Of a stretch of 9,796 bases of DNA, positions 6,167-9,796 are shown in pieces; the stretch's first letter is position 1, and every line of letters begins with the position of its first letter. This stretch comes from an uncultured Prevotella sp. GTDB taxonomy: Bacteria; Bacteroidota; Bacteroidia; Bacteroidales; Bacteroidaceae. Both the position numbers and the translations under genes were made by a program. A model generated the notes under the pieces. It ran no database searches, was not told the origin of the DNA, and saw only the letters and a list, made by a program, of their open reading frames with translations. Location of the stretch: NCBI GenBank assembly GCA_900319895.1, contig ONQK01000111.1, positions 1 to 9,796 of the forward strand, written 5' to 3'.

Positions 6167-8506
6167 ATGACTTCAGAAATTTTATCACAATTGAACGAGC
6201 AGCAGCGCGAGGCGGTTGAATACATTGGCGGCCCTTCGCTAGTGATTGCCGGCGCAGGGTCGGGCAAGACCCGCGTGCTGACTCACAAGATAGCCTATCT
6301 GCTTCAAGGCAAAGAATTGGATTTGGAGCCATGGAACATCCTTGCTTTGACCTTTACCAATAAGGCGGCGGCAGAGATGAGGGAGCGCGTAGCCGGGCTG
6401 GTGGGCGAGGAGCGTGCCCAATACCTCTATATGGGGACTTTCCATAGTGTTTTTGCCCGGATCTTGCGCAAGGAGGCACCTCGGTTGGCCTATCGGTCAA
6501 ACTACACGATTTATGATGATTCCGACTCTCGTTCTTTGATCAAATCCATCGTCAAAGAGATGGGGCTGAACGACAAGCAGTACAAGCCCTCTTCGGTTTT
6601 GAGCAGGATTTCGATGGCAAAAAACCACTTGCTGCTCCCTAAAAAATACCTCGCCTCCGCTGCTGCCCGACAACGCGATGAGGATGCGAAAATGCCCGAA
6701 TTTTCAAGAATCTATGAGACTTATTGCGAGCGGTGTAAGGCGGCAAACGCGATGGATTTTGATGATTTGCTGGTCAATACCTGGCTCTTGTTCGAGGAGC
6801 ACGAGGATGTCTTGGAGAAATATGCCAAGCAGTTCCGATATATTTTGGTTGATGAGTACCAGGACACCAATACGGTGCAGGACAAGATCCTCTGGTTGTT
6901 GGTGAGTCGGCAAGATGTGCCCCGCTTGTGTGCCGTTGGCGACGATGCGCAAAGCATTTACGGCTTTCGTGGGGCAAAAATTGACAATATCTTGAATTTC
7001 CAGAAAAATTATCCCGAACCGGTTTTATTTTTGATTCGGAACTACCGCAGCACCAAGCCAATCATAGAAGCTGCGGAGAGTTTGTTGAAGCACAATCGGG
7101 AGCAAGTGAAGGGCAGGGAAGACATTGACACCCAAAAAAACCAGGAGGGCGAGAAATTGCAAGTCCGCTCGGCTTACAGCGACCGCGAGGAGGCGATGAT
7201 TGTGTGCAAGGAGATTCGGAGAAGACGCTTGAGCGGCAATATGGGCTACGGCGACTTCGCGGTTCTTTATCGCACCAACTCCCAGAGCCGTTCTTTTGAG
7301 GAGGCATTCAGGAAAGAAGGCATTCCCTATAAAATATACGGCGGCATGAGTTTTTATGACCGCAAGGAGGTGAAAGACGTGATTGCCTATTTGCGCCTGG
7401 TGGTCAATCCCGACGACGAGGAGGCCCTGAAGCGCATCATCAACTATCCCGCGCGCGGCATCGGCAACACCACTTTGCAGAAAATTGGTGACTTGGCCTT
7501 GCAGCATCATGTCAGTTGGTGGGAAGTCATCTCGGACGTAGGCAAGTTCGGCTTGAACGTGAATAGAAGCACGCTGGCCAGGATTGAGGCCTTCAGGGCG
7601 TTAATTGACCGCTTTTTGCAGCAGAGTCGCCAGGTTGATGTCTACGAGTTGGGCGAATTAATTGTCAAGGACAGCGGTATTTGGGCTGAATTTGCTAATT
7701 CCACGGACATTGAGGACAAGGCGCGGCAAGAAAACATCGGCGAGTTGTTGAGTGCCATGCACGACTTCGCCGACTCCAAGCGCGAAGAAGGTGAGGAAGG
7801 GGCTGCCACGTTGGAGATGTTTCTTCAAGAGGTCTCCCTGGCATCCGATGTCGATGGTTACGACGATGCCGAGGATTTTGTGCGGCTGATGACTATTCAC
7901 AGCGCCAAAGGCTTGGAATTTCCTGCTGTTTTTGTGGTGGGCATGGAAGAAAACCTCTTTCCAAGCCCCATGAGCGTGTTCTCAAGTCGCGAATTGGAGG
8001 AGGAGCGGCGGCTGTTGTACGTCGCCATCACGCGTGCAGAGAAGTTTTGCTATCTCACTTATGCCAAGAGCCGCTATCGTTATGGACAAGTAGAGGTCAA
8101 TGAGCCCAGCCGCTTCTTGAGAGACATTGACCCGAGGTATTTGGATTGCGACGACAAGTCCATTCTCTCGCTTTCCGCGCGTGCGGCAGCCATTCATCAG
8201 CCTGCGGCGCGCCCAGTGCCTTCACGTCATTTGGGCAGTGGCTTTGAGGTGCAGAAATTGAGGGCAAGCGTCTTGGAGCGGGGCAGTGGCAGGTTCAGCC
8301 GTGTGGACATGGCGCGGCGCGGCGCGGCGGCGTCACAGGTCACGCTCGTGACTGAGGGGCAGACAATTGAGCACGAGCGTTTTGGCGTTGGCCAGGTGAT
8401 TTCTGTTGAGGGAGTCGGAGAAAACACCAAGGCTACCGTAGCCTTTAAAAATGTTGGTACCAAGCAATTGCTGGTCAAGTTTGCCCGTTTCAAGATTATT
8501 GATTGA
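6167..8506 (+). CDS. uvrD: UvrD/PcrA-type superfamily 1A ATP-dependent DNA helicase
   Basis: A 779-residue 3'-5' DNA helicase for nucleotide excision and mismatch repair, and for clearing recombinase or stalled polymerase. All SF1 motifs are present in order: Q motif LNEQQREAV (9-17), Walker A AGAGSGKT (28-35), motif II DEYQDT (229-234) and motif III GDDAQSIYGFRGA (258-270). Then come motif IV RNYRST (291-296), motif V TIHSAKGLEF (576-585) and motif VI LLYVAITRA (616-624). A variable linker (about 660-725) leads to a C-terminal Tudor-like domain (about 727-775), which in PcrA binds RNA polymerase. There is no exonuclease domain, so it is not AddA/RecB. It has its own promoter and a long leader. 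Its end overlaps the convergent HisC-like gene by 11 bases. Confidence 0.95.
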   Translation: MTSEILSQLNEQQREAVEYIGGPSLVIAGAGSGKTRVLTHKIAYLLQGKELDLEPWNILALTFTNKAAAEMRERVAGLVGEERAQYLYMGTFHSVFARILRKEAPRLAYRSNYTIYDDSDSRSLIKSIVKEMGLNDKQYKPSSVLSRISMAKNHLLLPKKYLASAAARQRDEDAKMPEFSRIYETYCERCKAANAMDFDDLLVNTWLLFEEHEDVLEKYAKQFRYILVDEYQDTNTVQDKILWLLVSRQDVPRLCAVGDDAQSIYGFRGAKIDNILNFQKNYPEPVLFLIRNYRSTKPIIEAAESLLKHNREQVKGREDIDTQKNQEGEKLQVRSAYSDREEAMIVCKEIRRRRLSGNMGYGDFAVLYRTNSQSRSFEEAFRKEGIPYKIYGGMSFYDRKEVKDVIAYLRLVVNPDDEEALKRIINYPARGIGNTTLQKIGDLALQHHVSWWEVISDVGKFGLNVNRSTLARIEAFRALIDRFLQQSRQVDVYELGELIVKDSGIWAEFANSTDIEDKARQENIGELLSAMHDFADSKREEGEEGAATLEMFLQEVSLASDVDGYDDAEDFVRLMTIHSAKGLEFPAVFVVGMEENLFPSPMSVFSSRELEEERRLLYVAITRAEKFCYLTYAKSRYRYGQVEVNEPSRFLRDIDPRYLDCDDKSILSLSARAAAIHQPAARPVPSRHLGSGFEVQKLRASVLERGSGRFSRVDMARRGAAASQVTLVTEGQTIEHERFGVGQVISVEGVGENTKATVAFKNVGTKQLLVKFARFKIID
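8311..8330 (+). repeat. 5-bp tandem repeat in the uvrD linker
   Basis: GGCGC occurs three times in succession (8311-8325), followed by an imperfect GGCGG copy. It encodes an Ala/Arg/Gly-rich stretch between the helicase core and the Tudor domain. Gain or loss of one unit would shift the frame and remove only the C-terminal domain. Confidence 0.5.
8429..8445. repeat. Perfect inverted repeat inside the uvrD 3' end
   Basis: AAGGCTA and TAGCCTT form a 7-bp stem around a CCG loop. It lies about 50-70 bases downstream of the HisC-like stop on the opposite strand, where a terminator would be expected. On that strand only a weak T-rich stretch (GGTGTTTTC) follows, so a terminator role is uncertain. 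Confidence 0.35.
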
Positions 8507-9536
8507 ATTGTCGTAGCGCGGATATGAGTTCTGTGTTTTCGCTCTTGGAGCCAACGGTGATGCGCAGGCAGTTTTCGCAGTTGAACGCATGGCTTTGGTT
8601 GCTCACGGCAATGTTTTTGCCGATGAGATAGGCATGGAGCGAATCGGCATCCTTGAATTGTGCCAGGATGAAGTTGGCATCTGAGTGAAAAATCCGCTGG
8701 CAAGGGGACAGTAGGCGGATGGCGTCGGTCATGCGCTCCTTTTCTATCAGGAGATTTTTGATCCACGTTTCCACTTCAAACGGTTTGTTGAGCATTTCCA
8801 ATATTTTTTCCTGCATAAACGTATTGGTGCCGCCGGTTTTTGCCAGCCGTAGCACTTCGATGATCTCGGATGATGCAATGACAATGGCGGTGTTGATGGC
8901 AGCACATGCCCAGGCGTAGTTCATGCTGTTGAGAACCACCAAGTTCGCGTGTCTCTTGACCTCGTGCCTGAATTTTCGTGCCAAAGTGAAGTCAGCAAAA
9001 GATTCGTCGATGACGACAATGCCCTCAAATTGTTGCAGTATTCGTTCCGTCTCATTGGCATCGAGCAAGTTTCCCGTCGGATTGTTTGGGGAGCATAGTA
9101 GGATGATCTTTGTGCGGTCGTCGCAGCGCGCCAAGATCCGTTCTGCCGTGATGTCGAAGCGGTTGTCGAGGTCTACTTCCCTGAATTCAACGTCGTTAAG
9201 TAGCGCACAACTCTTGTAGAAGTCAGCTGTAGGACGAATGGAAACGATGTTGTCGGCCTGTGGCTCTGCAAAGCATCTGAAAATCGTGTCAATGGCTGCG
9301 GCTTCTCCGTTTGTGATGAGTATATTTTCCGGATCTGTGCCTTTGAGTTTTGCCATTTTTTCCTTTATCAGCGTTTCTGAAGCGTCTGGGAAACGATTGA
9401 ACGGCTTGTTGTAGGGGCTCTCGTTGGCGTCAAGTTTCGTGTTTTGTTGATGCTCAGCGTGTTGTTCCTGTCCCGGGAAATGCGTCATTAGCCGCAGGAT
9501 ATTGGCTCTGACCAGTTGTTCAATTCGTTTTGCCAT
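8496..9536 (-). CDS. HisC-like aminotransferase-fold protein lacking the PLP lysine (probable pseudoenzyme)
   Basis: A 346-residue fold-type I protein clearly related to histidinol-phosphate aminotransferase. It keeps LDANESPYN (35-43), SPNNPTG (149-155, with the PLP-ring Asn152), VVIDES (174-179, with Asp177, which would contact the PLP nitrogen) and CLRITVG (323-329, Arg325). Where HisC has the Schiff-base lysine in SKAxG, this protein reads MNYAWACAAIN (205-215). Tyr207 replaces Lys, and Asn215 replaces the phosphate-binding Arg. PTY of HisC is PTA (Ala104), DEAY is DESF (Phe180), and the GSDE-type phosphate loop is GEAA (77-80). The frame is intact and full length with its own promoter, so it does not look like simple decay. 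It is unlikely to be a working histidine-pathway aminotransferase. It may be a structural or regulatory paralogue, or an enzyme with other chemistry. Confidence 0.8.
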   Translation of the reverse strand: MAKRIEQLVRANILRLMTHFPGQEQHAEHQQNTKLDANESPYNKPFNRFPDASETLIKEKMAKLKGTDPENILITNGEAAAIDTIFRCFAEPQADNIVSIRPTADFYKSCALLNDVEFREVDLDNRFDITAERILARCDDRTKIILLCSPNNPTGNLLDANETERILQQFEGIVVIDESFADFTLARKFRHEVKRHANLVVLNSMNYAWACAAINTAIVIASSEIIEVLRLAKTGGTNTFMQEKILEMLNKPFEVETWIKNLLIEKERMTDAIRLLSPCQRIFHSDANFILAQFKDADSLHAYLIGKNIAVSNQSHAFNCENCLRITVGSKSENTELISALRQFNQ

Positions 9537-9582
9537 GTCTTGAAAATAGGAAAATGGTATGTTTTGACCTGAAATTTTAGTG

Positions 9583-9613
9583 CAAAAATACGGATTTGAG
9601 GCTTAAATTGCAA
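9583..9613 (-). promoter_or_regulatory. Bacteroidota-type promoter of the HisC-like gene
   Basis: On the minus strand, TTG (9613-9611), 20 bases, then TATTTTTG (9590-9583), an exact TAnnTTTG element. The predicted leader is about 40 bases. Confidence 0.7.
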
Positions 9614-9622
9614 GAAATATCG

Positions 9623-9630
9623 TATTTTTG
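9623..9630 (+). promoter_or_regulatory. Probable -7 element of the rightmost lipoprotein gene
   Basis: TATTTTTG on the plus strand, 20 bases before the ATG at 9651. No TTTG or TTG lies at the right distance: the nearest TTTG (9595-9598) is 24 bases upstream. Its upstream half overlaps the promoter of the divergent HisC-like gene. Confidence 0.5.
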
Positions 9631-9650
9631 TGTCATAATTTGGTTTTTGC

Positions 9651-9796
9651 ATGAAAAGAATGTCGAAATATTTCATCATTCTCGTCCTTTTGGGACTGTT
9701 TGGGGCATGTCATTCGCAGCAGGATGGGAAAAGTTCGCCCTGGAGCATTGCTGGTGCGGATACGGCTTCGGCAAGCCGTCAATTTTCTTTTGACGA
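9651..9796 (+). CDS. Lipoprotein of unknown function, cut by the right window edge
   Basis: The first 48 residues of a gene that continues past the window. A basic start (MKRMSK) and a hydrophobic stretch (YFIILVLLGLFGA, 7-19) lead into a clear lipobox, FGAC with Cys20. The mature N-terminus is polar and Ser/Ala-rich (HSQQDGKSSPWS). It is therefore an exported lipoprotein, and with Gln rather than Asp near the Cys it is likely headed for the outer membrane or periplasmic face. ATG at 9651 is chosen because it gives the full signal peptide; Met4 is an alternative. An overlapping frame starting at 9596 is out of phase and has no signal. The function cannot be told from the visible part. Confidence 0.75.
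   Translation, partial: MKRMSKYFIILVLLGLFGACHSQQDGKSSPWSIAGADTASASRQFSFD

Noticed and set aside
7025..7510. 161-codon open frame on the minus strand inside uvrD
   Set aside because: All SF1 helicase motifs lie in the plus-strand frame; this is a shadow frame without recognisable features.
8227..8766. 179-codon minus-strand frame spanning the uvrD and HisC-like ends
   Set aside because: It is out of phase with both well-supported genes and its composition is Pro/Arg/Ser-rich noise.
9596..9793. Open frame on the plus strand at the right edge
   Set aside because: It starts upstream of the predicted promoter and is out of phase with the frame at 9651, which encodes a clear lipoprotein signal.

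Overview
The window looks like a chromosomal housekeeping segment from a Bacteroidota bacterium, most likely Bacteroidales and possibly Prevotellaceae. Three things point there. The primary sigma factor is the short form that lacks region 1.1. Promoters fit the Bacteroidota consensus (TTTG or TTG, about 18-21 bases, then TAnnTTTG) in front of most transcription units. Start codons are preceded by A-rich leaders without Shine-Dalgarno sequences. I see no phage, insertion sequence, CRISPR, rRNA or tRNA. The species-level placement is inference from general resemblance.

Left part, minus strand (4106 down to 1): an HtrA/DegP-type periplasmic protease has its own terminator. It is followed by a likely operon with rpoD first, then a small secreted protein of unknown function, an HPr-kinase-like protein, and a soluble S24/S26-type protease cut by the window edge. 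The kinase starts 2 bases after the secreted protein ends, and the protease start lies 28 bases inside the kinase gene, so the last three genes look translationally coupled.

Middle, plus strand (4345-8506): a 403-base divergent gap separates the protease gene from an OmpA-domain lipoprotein with a glycine-zipper segment. The lipoprotein gene ends in a strong terminator. Four bases beyond its U-tract begins a monofunctional peptidoglycan glycosyltransferase (mtgA), and then a UvrD/PcrA DNA helicase with its own promoter. The DegP-like protease, OmpA-domain protein and glycosyltransferase all serve the cell envelope.

Right part: a HisC-like aminotransferase-fold gene runs convergently into uvrD, and their 3' ends overlap by 11 bases. 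It shares a back-to-back promoter region with a plus-strand lipoprotein gene cut by the right edge. The HisC-like protein is the most unusual item. The frame is intact and the HisC framework is clear, but the position of the PLP-binding lysine is tyrosine, and several other cofactor-binding residues are changed. It is either a pseudoenzyme or an enzyme with different chemistry. The second item of interest is the coupled HPr-kinase-like and Ser/His protease pair downstream of rpoD, whose substrate is unknown.
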